A stretch of 64,000 nucleotides of DNA, taken from assembly GCA_964016875.1 (NCBI GenBank), contig OZ024733.1:21123324-21187323 (forward strand). Reading direction: 5' to 3'. Numbering within the stretch: the stretch's first letter is position 1; the number at the start of each line of letters is the position of its first letter. The stretch is from Fallopia convolvulus (lineage: Eukaryota; Streptophyta; Magnoliopsida; Caryophyllales; Polygonaceae). The notes under the pieces were generated by a model. The model ran no database searches, had not been told where the DNA came from, and saw only the letters and a list, made by a program, of their open reading frames with translations. Positions 33,776 to 46,178 of the stretch are shown here, piece after piece. Position numbers and translations under genes: made by a program.

Positions 33776-35300
33776 TTAGGAGGACATTAATTCGGGAAAA
33801 CGTCTTTGCATATCCTGCTCGGTTTCCCAGGTTTCCCAAGTTGTACCTTCCTTTCCATCTTTAGACCAGAGTACCCGAACTAGAGGTACTTCTTTGTTGC
33901 ATAGTTGCTTCACATGATGCTCCATTATCTTAAGTGGTCTCTCTTCGTAAGTGCCATCTGACTGGATTTCGACATCGTCGAAGCTGATTACGTGGGATTC
34001 GTCGGGCACATACTTCCTTAAAAGAGACACGTGGAACACATTATGCACAGGGTGAGCAGAAGGCGGTAAAGCAACACGATAGGCCAGGTTGCCGACTCTT
34101 TCTAGGATTTCGAAGGGTCCTACGTAATGAGGGTTAAGCTTGCCTCGCTTTCCGAAGCAGAAAACGCCTTTCGAGGGAGATACTTTAACGAACACCTTAT
34201 CTCCAACCAAGAACTTGATGTCTCGCCTCTTCAGATCTACATAAGACTTCTGTCGACTCTGAACAGTCAACATTCTTTGACGAATGCGGGTGACTTCGGA
34301 GGCAGTCTGTTCTATCAGGTCGGGACCTAGAAGAATCTTGTCGGCGTTATCGTCCCAACAGAGCGGAGAACGACATTTCCGGCCGTACAAAGCTTCAAAG
34401 GGAGCCATCTTTATGGTGGAATGCCAGCTATTGTTGTAGGTGAATTCTATAAGATGCAAGCTATCATCCCAGCTCGTTGTGTGGTCCAGCACACATGCCT
34501 GTAGCATATCTTCAAGAGTTTGGATGGTCCTTTCTGATTGACCATCGGTTTGAGGATGGAAAGTTGTGCTGAATTTCAGTTCTGTGCCCATGGCCTTGTG
34601 TAGTCCTTTCCAAAAAGAGGCCATGAAACGACCGTCTCGATCGGAGATAATTGTCTTTGGGGTCCCATGGAGGCGGACTATTTCCTTAACGAAAACCGTT
34701 GCTAGCTTTGGAGCCTTCCACTTCTTTTGAATGGGAATGAAGTGGGCGCTCTTCGTGAGCCGATCCACGATGGCCCAGATAGAGTCCTTTTGCTTTTGAG
34801 TCTTGGGCAGGTCGGTCACAAAGTCCATTGCTATATCTTCCCACCTCCATTCTGGCACGGAAAGGGATTGCAACTTTCCTCTAGGTCTTCTATGTTCGAT
34901 CTTTACTTTCTTGCAAACCAAACATTTAGATATGAACTCTGCGACATCTTGCTTCATGTTTGGCCACCAGAAGTTCCTGCGTACATCCTTGTACATTTTA
35001 CTCGCTCCTGGGTGTACTGAATAGGCAGATGAGTGGGCTTCTTTTAGGATGATCTTTCGGAGTTCGTCCACTGCTGGCACACAAATCCGATTTTGAAACC
35101 AAAGGGAACCGTCATCTTGAATGACGAACCCAGGTGCCTTGCCTTCTTGCACTTCGCCACTTATTCTGATCAGCATGATGTCATCAGTCAGCTTCTCCTT
35201 GATTTCGGCTATCAAGTCAGATTGGATCTCCAAGGTGTTTAGACAACCTTGCTATCTCCCAAACCAGACCTCAATGCCTTCTCTGATCAGGTCTTTGCTA
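33776..35300 (-). pseudogene. Gypsy A integrase with chromodomain-like tail
   Basis: Open for 485 codons (35233-33776). The zinc-binding region reads HSSAYSVHPGASKMYKDVRR and CLVCKKVK. The core has DIAMDFVTDLP, ISDRDGRF and TDGQSERTIQ with the three acidic residues. The C-terminal part GDKVFVKVSPSKGV is followed by HPVHNVFHVSLLRKYVPD and a chromodomain-like end (ERPLKIMEHHVKQL, VRVLWSKDGKEGTTWE). This arrangement is typical of Tekay/Del chromoviruses. The upstream link to RNase H is broken by a frameshift and a TAG near 35250, so integrase would not be made as part of Gag-Pol. The frameshift is shared with the duplicate at 19758-22578. Confidence 0.9.
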
Positions 35301-36890
35301 TAGCTTTGGCTGAACGGTTAACATTGCAATCATGCCCTCTTGTTGTGTCTTACGACTGAGAGCGTTTGCTACGACGTTAGGTTTGCCTGGATCGTAGAGT
35401 AGCTCGCTGTCGTAGTCTTTCAGTAGTTCCAGCCATCTTCTCCGTCTCATGTTCAGTTCCTTCTGGGTGAACAAATACTTCAAGCTCTTGTGGTCAGTAT
35501 AGATCTGACATTTGACCTCGTAAAAGTAGTGTCGCCAAATTTTTAAGGCAAACACCACTGCTGCTAGTTCAAGGTCGTGCGTCAGATAGTTTACTTCATA
35601 GACCTTGAGTTGTCGGGATGCATAGGCGATTACCTTCCCATTTTGCATGAGCACGCATCCCAAACCTTGCTTTGAGACATCACTGTAGACCACATAGCCG
35701 TCGTGTCCGTCTGGCAGAGTTAAAACTGGTGCACTTGTGAGACGCTTCTTGAGTTCTTGAAAACTTTCTTCACACTTTCCGTCCCACACAAACTTCTTAT
35801 GAGTCTTCCGGAGTAGCTTCGTCATGGGAAGGGCAATCTTTGAGAACCCTTCGACGAACCTTCGATAGTACCCTGCGAGTCCTAGGAAGCTGCGAATCTC
35901 TTTTACATTCTTTGGTTGCTTCCATTCTGAGACTGCTTCAATCTTCTTTGGGTCCACCATCACTCCGTCTTGATTGATAACGTGGCCAAGGAAATCCACT
36001 TCTTTAAGCCATAAGTCACACTTGGACAATTTGGCGTAAAGCTGGTTGTGCCTTAGAATCTGTAGCATGGTCCGGAGGTGTTCTTCATGTTCAGCTGGGT
36101 TCCCGGAGTAGATTAGGATGTCGTCGATGAAGACGATGACAAACTTGTCGAGGTATTCATGGAAGCATCGATGCATCAGGTCCATGAACACCGCAGGTGC
36201 ATTGGTCAGTCCGAATGGCATCACCACAAACTCATAGTGGCCATAGCGGGTGCGGAGAGCGGTCTTCGGAATGTCCTCCTCGCGGATCCGAAGTTGGTGA
36301 TAACCTGATCTCAGGTCGATCTTGGAGAAAACCTTTGCACCTCGAAGTTGATCTAAGAGGTCGTCTATCCTTGGAAGAGGATATTTGTTTTTGATGGTGA
36401 CTTTGTTCAGCTCTCTGTAGTCGATGCACAAACGGAAGGTTCCGTCCTTCTTCTTTACAAATAGCACAGGCGCTCCCCAAGGCGAAGCGCTCGGTTGAAT
36501 GTAACCCTTCTCAAGCAGTTCTTCGAGCTGACTCTTGAGTTCTTTCATCTCTAGCGGGGCCATTCTATAGGACGCCTTAGAGATTGGGGCGGTTCCAGGC
36601 TCGAGGCTTATGGAAAACTCGACTTCTCGTCGGGGAGGTAACCCGGGGAGTTCCTCTGGGAAGACATCGGGAAATTCCCCGGCTACAGGGATCTCCTGAA
36701 TATCCACGACCTTTTTCTCCGTCGGCTCGAGATAACAAAGATACCCAACGCAACCCTGTCGGAGTAGCTTCCCGGCTTTCATAGCGTTGATCACTTTTCC
36801 ATTTTTTTCTTCTCGCTTCCCCTTGAATTTGCAGGCGTGCTTTCCTCCAGAGTTGATGGTTACAGTTCGGGTGTTGATTCGATTATTGCT
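35298..36890 (-). pseudogene. Gypsy A reverse transcriptase and RNase H
   Basis: RT begins after the lead-in FPDVFPEELPGLPPRREVEF. Motifs: PWGAPVLFVKKKDGTFRLCI, KIDLRSGYHQLRIREED, MPFGLTNAPAVFMDLMHRCF, catalytic FIDDILIYSGN and FLGLAGYYRRFVEGFSK. RNase H: VVYSDVSKQGLGCVLMQNGK (the usual DAS is DVS here), HDLELAAVVFALKIWRHYFY and YTDHKSLKYLFTQKELNMRR. The frame ends TVQPKL at 35298. Upstream, protease and RT lie in different frames, with a break near 36880. The replication enzyme is otherwise well preserved. Confidence 0.9.
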
Positions 36891-38454
36891 CCATGCTGAG
36901 ACAACCAATCTCTTCCGAGAATGATGTCGTAGGGGTCCATCAGAATGCATATCAAGTTGGAGTGGAAGATTCCTCCTTGAATGCATAAAGGGAAATTACC
37001 TAACTGTCTTGCCCCTATTATCTTTTCCCCGTTTGGAAGGTTCACAACAAACGGTTCACACTCTTCGAGATTATCTAATCCTAAAAGTTCTACACACTTT
37101 TCGGATATGAAAGAATGCGAAGCACCGGAATCGAAGAGTATAAACACATCTTTAGAGCGGATATGGAGGGTAACTTGGCAAATAGGCTCTTCCGGCTTGT
37201 CAGTGGTGCGCATCTCGTACAACCGCTGCCCTTGTCCCTGAGGATGCATAGGCCCCTTGCCTTTCTGATGAGTCGTGGACTGAACCGACGTCGTTCCTGC
37301 TAGCTTGTTCGAAGCTTGCGGGCGCTGAGACACGGTGTTCGAGCGGGTTTGTTGCCTGCAGAATTGCCGGAGGTGTCCGTACTTGTTACAGTTGAAGCAT
37401 TTCTTGAGGGGTTTGGGACATTTTCGGTTTATGTGTCCGGGCTCTGCACAGTTGTGACAGACAATCGGGGTCCTTACTGACTCGGGCCCAGGGCTAGGTC
37501 TTGATCCAGCTGACGAGGCCTTGTGCTTGCTCTTCTTGGACCATTGAGATCCTTGCGGAGAGGCTGGCCTCTTAAACCCACTGTGACTGGAGTGGTGAGG
37601 CTTTCCTCCACCGAATTTCTTGCGCTCGGGGACCTTAAGAGTTGTCTCCATTCTGTGAGCATGGTCCACATACTCCTCCAAAGTTTTGAAGGAGCGATTT
37701 GCCATCCAGGGTTTGATATGATCGCTCATCCAGCGGTGGAAGTGTTTGATCTTCTGTTTCTCCGTGGTGATTTCTTCCTCAGTATATTGAAGGAGGTGAT
37801 TAAACTTCTTAGCTCTTTCCAGCACGCTTAACCCATGCAACTTCGGGGAGTGGAGCTCATCTAGCTTTTCATCTCGCATGGACTCTATGAAGAATCTGCG
37901 CATCATCTTATCTTTCAACATAGTCCAGCTCAAATCAGGGCGGCTGGATAAACTAGAGCTCTCCCACCACTCGCCAACTTCGTCTTTTAATTTTAGTGCA
38001 GCCATGTGCACCTTGTCCGCTTCAGTACAGGGTATATTGCGTAGGAGTCTTTCCACATGAGAGAACCAGTATTGTACTCCTGACGGATCCCCAGTTCCGT
38101 CGTACGAGTCAGGCTTCATGGCGTCGAAAGCCTTGATTCCCTCAGTGAAGCTGATTAGGGTTCGCTTTTCGGGGATGACCTCCTCCACTTGGGCTACTTC
38201 CTCATGCACTTCTTCTGGCACCACCTCTGGGGCCTCGAGGTTTGCGGGTTTAGGTACCACAGCAGGAATTTCCTCTCGGATCAGTTGTTGCACTAGGGTG
38301 CGCAATGCGGCCACAGTTTCCGCATTGAATGCTAATGGAGCTGCTGGTGCAGGGGGGGATTGACTCGAGGTCTGCCTCCGACCTCGGATTCGCTCTCATC
38401 ATGGCCTTCTCTATTGTCGGTAGGACTGCGGTTGGTGGCTCTAGTGTTGACCAT
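36860..38454 (-). pseudogene. Gypsy A gag and protease
   Basis: The natural start is probably ATG at 38454 (MVNTRATNRSPTDNREGHDE). A C-run of seven (38352-38358 on the plus strand as G7) shifts the frame by one, after which gag is open for 480 codons. Gag core: FDAMKPDSYDGTGDPSGVQY, WTMLKDKMMRRFF. Two CCHC zinc knuckles follow: CHNCAEPGHINRKC and CFNCNKYGHLRQFC. Protease has LFDSGASHSFISEKCVELLG and ILGRDWLSQHGA. The single-base slip in a homopolymer could be a recent mutation or a base-calling error. Two knuckles plus this protease type fit Tekay-like elements. Confidence 0.9.
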
Positions 38455-38708
38455 CTGAATGTTTTAGGTTTGGTTTCATTTGTTAATTCAGTAATGTATG
38501 TAAAAAGAATTGATACACAAGTTCTAACAGTTGAAAGGGAAATTTCATTAATAGGTTCGTAAAAGAGAGTACAAGGCTTGTATAACTTAAACCATTTCAA
38601 ACTAGAAAAGAAAAAGTTAAGCCGATTCGACTTCCTGGAGACAAAATGAAGTCGAAAGAAGTGGTCTACGCTCACTTCTTGGAAAGAAAAGTACAATACT
38701 AAGGAGAA

Positions 38709-39869
38709 CTAGACATGGTCGGTGTAAGTATCGAGGAATCCTTCCACGAAAAGAGTCTCATCTATGATTCCCGTGTCATTGTTGAGGAGTAAGTTGGCCT
38801 GCTCGATCCTTCGGTGGCCACGGTTTTCGCGGGCCTGATGCTCCGTGATGCAGACCCTGTGTTGGAGCCTTTCCGCTTGCTCCCTTTCCGTCTCCGTAAT
38901 CCACTCACTTCGGTGGATTTGCAGCAGTTCGTGGTTCACCCTCCGGCCTCTGGTGGGTACAACGCCGAATGGTGGGGGAGTGTTGACCATGGGCTGGCGG
39001 GCCCGACGGTTGAATGATTCACCTTCCATCCAGGTGGTGAACCCCTCCATCTGTACATCCCTAGGTGCTTGCCTTGCCCGCTCGTACAGTAAGGATGGGC
39101 CATAGAATCTCTCCTCCGAGCGATCCATGTTGTTGGGCTCAAGCTAAAGCCGTCGGAGAAGTGCCTCCTCCTCTTGACACCAGAAGTATGTCATCGGTGG
39201 CATTGGCCCTTCAGGCTCGGGTGCTCGTGGAGGTGAGACAATCTCCACTCTCGGAACCTGGATCATGGGTGGCATAGGCGCTGGGGGCACATACTCCATC
39301 ATGGGTGGTGGTGGTGGTGGTGTCTCTGAGTCGATGACCACCCCGTCGGAGTCCTCCTCTTTGGACTCGTGGAAATCTTGATCTTCTTCGTTCATGGCAT
39401 CCCATTCAGCTTGGGCTTGCCATAGTAGCTCTAGCTCCTCATCATCCACTTCTTCTTCTTCCCCGCGCTCAAAGTCGAGCTCGGGTACAATCCCCTCCAG
39501 TTGGTAATCGGGCACCAACTCCTCATTCTCCTCGTCGGAGAAATCCTCGGGTTCATAACCCGGCGCCATCTCTTCATCCTCCGAGGGATAGCCCTCTGGT
39601 TCGTACACCGGAGATGGGGGCAACTCGACCGGTGCGGGGTCGTCTTCTGGTAGCTCTATGGAGAGGTTGGGGTCCTCCTCGGGATCCTCTTCGGATTCTT
39701 CCCAAGGGTCCCCGCCTTGATCAATTTCCATGTTCTCCCCAGGTTGATCTTCTTCGGGCTCATGGAAGGGGTAGTTCCGAGCGTCATAGTAGGGATTTGG
39801 AGCCTGCATTCCGTAGCGGGCTTCATCGGAGTGGTTTCCTAGTTGGTTGACTCTTCTTGGGTAAACCAT
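38709..39869 (-). CDS. Gypsy A extra upstream ORF: acidic protein of unknown function, split by an in-frame TAG
   Basis: Between leader and gag lies a frame from ATG 39869 (MVYPRRVNQLGNHSDEARYG) to TAG at 39144, 241 residues. After five more codons the same frame continues from ATG 39128 to 38709, 139 residues (MDRSEERFYGPSLLYERARQ ... FVEGFLDTYTDHV). The first half is strongly acidic (runs of Asp/Glu, EELVPDYQLEGIVPELDF) with proline clusters (PPPPPPMMEY). The second half is Arg/Glu-rich and helical in character, with MEGESFNRRARQPMV and IHRSEWITETEREQAERLQH. No zinc knuckle, protease or polymerase motif is visible. It sits about 255 bp upstream of gag. Either one ~387-residue protein interrupted by one stop, or two cistrons. 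I do not recognise it. Confidence 0.65.
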
Positions 39870-40440
39870 GATGTCCTGAGGAAGGAAAAAGGAAAAGGCG
39901 TTAATATAGAACCTCCTTAGTTTCTTTAAAATGAAGACATAGTGAAGGAAGTCAAGGTTTTGAAAATTTCTAAATCAAAACTTTACTTTATACTTTTCAT
40001 TTTCTTGGCCCTATTAAAGGTCTTAAGGTTTTTATCTTAGAATATGTGGCTTTATGAAGCAAGTTTTGGGATTACTAACAAGTTCCCTAGTGTGAAGGTG
40101 TGAGTTTCGAGTTATAAGTTTCTAAAGAAGTGTTTAAATTCTCCATAAATTAGAATGTTCATAATACTTAAGTTTTTCGAAGGATAGAAAGGAATTTTGT
40201 AAAAATGGTAGTTCTAGAACTAAGTATTTGATATCTATGGTTTTTAATATTTTCGAGAGATTTTTCTTAGCTAAGAAATTTGAAATTGGGAAGTTAGTAT
40301 TCCTAGTCTTTCTCCAAAGGATATGGAAGGGAATTTTCTATAAGGAAAGTCCTTAGATAGCGGAAATAAAAGTTAGGGTTTAAAATTCTTGATTTTCGAA
40401 AAAATTTCGGTTTTAAAAGTTTTCGGTTTTGAAAACAAAA
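39870..40440 (-). other. Gypsy A untranslated leader
   Basis: About 570 bp of AT-rich sequence between the PBS and the extra ORF. A 94-codon minus-strand frame (40303-40587) crosses the PBS and LTR edge and is not a gene. Confidence 0.65.
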
Positions 40441-40460
40441 CGTTTCGCTCTGATAACACA
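40441..40460 (-). other. Gypsy A primer binding site
   Basis: The minus strand reads TGTGTTATCAGAGCGAAACG next to the 5' LTR, one base off the tRNA-iMet word (TGTTATCAGAGC versus TGGTATCAGAGC). Confidence 0.75.
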
Positions 40461-40462
40461 AA

Positions 40463-43400
40463 TGTAACACCCCTATTTCACAACAATGGGTATTACCGCC
40501 AGTGACCTCAGACTTTACCGTCCAAAACCACCCAGGGCTTTTAGAATGATATAGAACATTAATAATGCGGAATAAAACATAATTCATAATTTAGAAAAGG
40601 TGCTCCCGAAGGAGACTTGGTTCGTACGAAACATCTTACATTGTCTTTCAACTTAAAGTTACTCGAAAGCGAATAGCAAAACCATCTTGTTCTTGAAACA
40701 AAGCGAAACTAAAACCAAAACGAAGTGATAAATACATCTTGAAAGTTCTTGACCTTCCTTCACTTCACTTCACCTCACGCCTTGCTAGGGTTCCTGGATT
40801 CTGACATAATTCGCGAGGGGCGATAGAATGCCAGGCAAACATGCGGAAAAGAAGAATTAGTCTAAGAGACTAAGCAAGCGGGAATGGAACTTCCCAAGGG
40901 TATTTCGGTCATTTCAATTCTTATCGAAGGAGATAATAGGGTTGTGTTTACGATGAGCTTATTTATGTGGGGCTTTAATGGTACGAAAGAGAGCATATCT
41001 CAAGCGGAGATAGCTCGATAAACGAGAGAAGAGCTACTAGATTGTAGCCTTCTTTTAGAATCGGGATTATGTTGGGAACATTATTAATTCATACAAGTTA
41101 AAAACCTCTCGCGTCCTGAGCGGACCGAGAGCCGGATCGATCATTTGAGACCGGTCCGGTTTTGGTATCTTAAATGTGCATTGGGCAGTTATCTTATATA
41201 GTGACGAAAAGTATTCGATTTCATTAATGATTTTTTAAAGGGGGTGGGGGCTCGGATGGCCCGATCCACCACGGGGAAACCCAGTTACCCGGCACTTAGC
41301 TAGAGTGCGCCCATCCCTCCTTGCAATCGGAGCGGATAGGATCATGATCCTGAAAGTCGTACTTCAAACACGTAGGCATTTACGACTTAGTAAGATTATA
41401 TAGAGGCGCCGGCTATTCCGCGCCCCTCACTGGTTCGTTCGACGTTGATCTCTGAACGAGATCATAAACAATCAAGGCCACAACCATACTAGCATAAATA
41501 GTCCTATCAAATAATAATAGCGAACTATACTAACAATGGTCGTTATATCTAACAATCAATATTTCCTAGGTTCATTCGTTACTTAGCACACAAGTTGTTC
41601 CCAACATCGAGAATTTCACAGAAATGAAATATAAAGGTCACAAGGGGAAATTCCACTTGCCTTAGCTTACACGCGTCTACTACCGAGTCTTGACGAAATA
41701 TTTGGTTCGCAACTTCGAGCGCGAATCCTGACCTAATGACACGGAAATTACGAGCGAATTTTAAATACGAATTCCTCCTAGCTTGGATTCTCTCTTATAA
41801 TACTTTATATAAGAGAATGGACTTCTAAATTATTATGATAATAATTTAGGTGGTCTTTTAAAATAATAATATTCCTTTATTATTATTTTAATTTTTGTAA
41901 TATCCCTCTTTATTCCATATAATAAAATCCTTATTCAATAATTATTAAAAATAATTTCCTTTTTTAGCTTCACTTGCAAAATTCCTTAATATAATTAAGG
42001 AAGTATAGTTTCATAAAATAATATATTTTGCCTAAAATGTATTTTTCTTTTAAAACTACAAGTTCTCCTTAAATTATAAGAAATCTACTTTAACCTTTTT
42101 ACATACTTATCTTAATTAAAATATTACTTTTAAATTTCCAATTATTCCTTAGTCAACTTAGAATAGTATTTCCTTCACCAAGAATACTTTATTAATAATA
42201 TTCTCTTAGTAGGACTTTATTTAATTATATAATTCACATTAAATAAAGCTAATAGACTTATAGTCTATTTTCTTGAAAGTTTCCATATTTAGTACTTTCT
42301 ATTTTCTTTATAAGGTGACTTCCTAGATTTAACATAGATTAAATTAATCTTATTTATTTTTTTCCTATAGTTCCTTTCACATTATATGGCTTATAAAATA
42401 TCTATGATCATAGCTTATACTATATGATCATGGCTTATAAATATTCTACTTCATACTTATAGTCCATTATTATAATATTTTTGGTTATAAAATAATATCT
42501 TTCCCATATCTTAATTATTTCTTTTCATGCAAGCAATTCTTATAACTATGTAATATTATAAAATCATTATAACGACCATACTTCTTATATTTAACTTAGA
42601 ACTTATGTCTTGCAATAATTCTCTACACTTAGGGGGTTATTAAATTAATATTTTTCTCACATGATGACTTTAGTAATATAATTATTATTAATATTATTCT
42701 TTTATAAAAATCAAATCTAAGGTCAACTATAGTCCATGACTACAATGTTTGTAATGATAATATTTTAATAAGGGTTCTCTATAATTTTATTGTCATTATA
42801 ATATGTCATAGGTATTTTTATCAACACTACCATATATTATAACTAAAACCATATAATAACATAGATCACTTTATAGTCATATTTATCATATTATAATAAA
42901 AGCTTATATCTTGTAGTAACTTTTACACTTAGAGGTATGCTAACTTTATATTTTATTAAGTAATGAATTTATTTAATATACCTATCATTATTATAATTAA
43001 ATTCATATAACATGATATCCTCTATAGTTTAAGACATGCAACAATTTTTATCTTCTAGAAATCTTATTTCTTTTATAAAGATGACATTTTTAATATTAGC
43101 AACTAACCTCATATGTTATATTTATTTTATAAGAAGTCTTTTAATATTATGTAGAGAGAATGCTTTATATTAAATACATTAATAATTTACATATATTAGT
43201 AGAATTTAAATTTACCATAGTAACTAATATATTCTCCTAATTTATTTATTCCAACTAACAAGATCTACTTACTATAAAGATTTGATCTCATACTAATTTA
43301 TTTATTCTACTTTATTAAAATACATAAATCAATTTAATAAAAATAAAGGGTGTAGAATTATACTTTTCTGAGTTCTGTATTACAGAACACAAGAGAAGAG

Positions 43401-44315
43401 GCAGGGGAGATGGCCGGCGGCCACGGGCGGCGCGAACCAGGGACGGCGGCGAGGGCTCGGCGGAGGCAGGGGCGATCCGGCGTGGGCAGGGGCGGTCCGG
43501 CGGGGCTCCAAGGGAGAGAAAGAGGGTGTTTGGTGGTGTTTTAATGGAGGAACAAGGACTTGAGTAGGCTGAATTTTTGGAAAAAAGAGAGAGTAATTGC
43601 AATGAGAGGGAGAAGGGAGAGTGAATGTGTGTTGGCAATGGTGGATAGAAGGCCTTTTTATAGGCAAATTTGAGAAAGCTTGCAATCCTTGTCCATGGCT
43701 ATGGACCAATGGAGGAAGGAAGGATGCTCCATGATTGGCCAAGGGTGTATTTGTTGATGGTGATGGGAGGATGATGCAACAATGGTGGTCTTGCAAGCAA
43801 AGGGAGGTGGGAGAAGGCATGCAATGGCCAAATTTCATTCACGTCACTTCCATCAGACAATAGTCTGATGTCTAGTTTGGAGAAGGAAGAGATTAATTGA
43901 TATAAGTTAATAAGGATGGGGTGATCTAGTAAGAAAGTGCAATTGGTCTAGGGGATGAGAGGGTGGGGCGTGTGGGGAGAGTGGCAAGAGGTCTCGGGTT
44001 CAAGTCCCGGCTCTTGCATTCTTTTTACAAGACTTGTAATTAGATTTTAAAGCCTTAATGTAATTTATTTTATTTAAGAGAATTCGATCTCTATAAGGCA
44101 TTATTTTTATTTAATGCCTTTTTATTTATTCATGACCCTTATACTGTTTTATTGGATTTTATTTAATTTAATTTACTTGATAATCTCTTTTTAAAGAGAA
44201 ATAAGGGTTATCATGATATATTAAAAATTCTCTTTTTATTTAGAGAAAATAATTTATTATAATAAATATTATATTATATTCGGTTTAAAAACCTTGGAAT
44301 ATTGCGGATATTACA
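40463..44315 (-). mobile_element. Gypsy A right (5') LTR, complete, 3853 bp
   Basis: On the minus strand it runs TGTAATATCC to GGTGTTACA. It is much longer than average, as in Tekay/Del elements. Three zones are visible: a moderately GC zone (40463-41760), a very AT-rich zone (41760-43360) and a zone with a GC-rich core (43370-43510) plus tRNA-like motif (about 43938-44020). The frames within 43315-43838 are Pro/Ser-rich shadows. This copy supplies the reference for reading the broken left LTR. Confidence 0.92.
43938..44020 (+). ncRNA. tRNA-like / SINE-head motif in gypsy A LTR (right copy)
   Basis: Same motif as at 33249-33331. The A box here is TGGTCTAGGGG (43944-43954), one base different, and the B box GGTTCAAGTCC (43997-44007) is unchanged, as is the T run after it. 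Both LTRs carry it, so it was part of the element before insertion. Confidence 0.45.
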
Positions 44316-44320
44316 TTTAC

Positions 44321-44651
44321 TTAGTGCCCAGCGGGGGCTGTTGATGTAGTGAAGCCAACCATGTCTCCTACCGACGTCGAAGAGTTGATTCGAGTGCCAT
44401 CTGATGGACCAATTACTAGAAGTCGGGCTAAGAAGATTGCTCAAGGCACAACGACGATCTTGGTTCGATTGGCAACAATTGTTGAGGGGTCCACCAAGAC
44501 GAGATGGGTCACTTGCATTCGACATCAACTAAGCCCGAATTCAATGGATTAACTATATGGGCCGAGTTTCACATTATTTCCTTATTTAGAAACATGTATT
44601 AGCTTGTCTCACTTTAGGGCTGAATTTAGTAAGTGACTGGGTGAGATAAGT
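44321..44651 (+). pseudogene. 3' end of gypsy C pol and 3' untranslated region, continuing after gypsy A
   Basis: Resumes with TTAGTGCCCAG right after the second TTTAC. It encodes MSPTDVEELIRVPSDGPITR and SRAKKIAQGT, ending HQLSPNSMD at about 44550. The following 100 bp lead through TTTAGAAACATGTATTAG (the empty Mutator-like target site) to a purine-rich stretch and the LTR. Confidence 0.85.
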
Positions 44652-45480
44652 TGTTACATGGGTTAAAGTCAACCCTTTGACTTGACCAATCTAAATATGG
44701 AAAATATCAGCTTTATATCTTTATTTATATGGGAAGATTTTTATTAGTTGTTAAAGAGATATTTTCAATCAATAGGCTTATGTTAGTTGGTTGATAATCT
44801 CTCTCCTATGTTTTTATTATCTTTTAGATATTTTAAGTTTGTTATGATATTTTCCTTAAATAAATAAATCAGCCATGATTTATTTTATTTAAGGGAGATC
44901 TAGTTAGTTAAACTTTAGATATTTTATTATATCTTGGGAAGCAAGACATGGGCCAAATCTATCTATTAGGGTCGGCCATGTGATGCCTTGCTCTCCAAGT
45001 AAGACTCTTTTTTTTGCACTATTTATACTTTGGTTTTTCATTAATAAAAATGAGCTTGAGAGAGATTAAACCCAAATTGGTTTAATCTAACTCTTAGGCC
45101 AAAAACAACTACACGTGTGATTGCAATTGTAGAGACTCCATTCGATCATCATCTTCTCACGATCTCTCTTCTCTCTTTGTTTCAAATCTGAATTGTGGTT
45201 TTGATCAATTAGATTGTTCTACGTTGATTGTTAAAGATCAAACTTAGTTAATCATTCGGATTTAGCGTTAGAGCCAATTCGTTTGAACTACCAAGTTGAT
45301 TAACTCTAGAATTCCGATCGATTCATTCATTCAATGTTCAATTCAGTTTTCGTTACTTGTTCTACAAGCAATTAACTTTGTTAGCAAATTCAGGTTGGAA
45401 CGAGCATTACAAGGCAATATCGGGACTTTGTGGGTCATATACGAGATTTCTAAGGAGCGATCCGAGGCAATCACATATCA
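44652..45480 (+). mobile_element. Gypsy C LTR, right copy (829 bp)
   Basis: Begins TGTTACATGGG and ends ACATATCA, the same length as 5860-6688. The frame at 45296-45487 is the counterpart of 6504-6722 and is not a gene. The following base starts unrelated DNA (GCTGTAGCCC), so this is the outer end of gypsy C. Confidence 0.88.
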
Positions 45481-46178
45481 GCTGTAGCCCCACTGGGATT
45501 TAAAAAAAAATAAAAAAATTATCTATACCAAAAACCATTTTAGGTTTAAACGCAGGCCCATCACTGTAGTATTTTGTACGCGACGCACGATTGAAATCCT
45601 GAATCTGTGTTAGCCCTAATTTCAATCAGAGTTATGCCCGACGCCCCTCCAAATATGAGGATTGGAGTTATGCCCGACGCTCCTCGATAACTCCGATCCT
45701 CATATTTGTGTTAGCCCCAATTTCAGTTTTGATGAATTTGTGTTAGATTTGATGAATTTGTGTTAGTAGTCTGACTCCTCTCTTCTATGGATTGATAGTT
45801 TGATGAGTTGTGTAATTGTGTGTGCTAAATTTCAGATTTGTGTTAGCCCCAATTTCATATTTGATGTATTATTGTTAGCCCCAATTTCAGATTCTAGGTA
45901 TTTGTATTTGTGTGTTGAGCTGATGAATGTGTGCTGAATTTATCAAATCTATCTACTGTTGATGCTGAGGTTGGATCTGATGATTTATCTGCTGATCCAG
46001 GGTTAAAGAGAAATATATTTGACTATGATTTGAAAGATAGATAATGGGTTAGATGAGCTTATTTGCAAAAGGGACCTTGTCAACCTAGAAATCATGATTT
46101 TCATGCGAATTTATTTGGATAAGGCGCTAAGTTTATATATTTAGCCCCCACTGACTCCGAATCTTGGCTACGCCCCTG
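45481..46178. other. Non-coding DNA, possible hAT-like terminus at its right end
   Basis: No protein-coding signal. GTGTTAGCCCCAATTTCA-type words recur at 45600-45890. A small hairpin lies at 45650-45710 (ATATGAGGAT ... ATCCTCATAT). The right end reads GGCTACGCCCCTG, whose reverse complement CAGGGGCGTAGCC resembles hAT termini. The left edge CAGCTGTAGCC is only a loose partner and no 8-bp duplication is seen. Confidence 0.3.

Noticed and set aside
45479..46178. Complete hAT transposon
   Set aside because: The right end resembles a hAT terminus, but the left end matches poorly, the LTR end of gypsy C overlaps it, and no 8-bp duplication was found.
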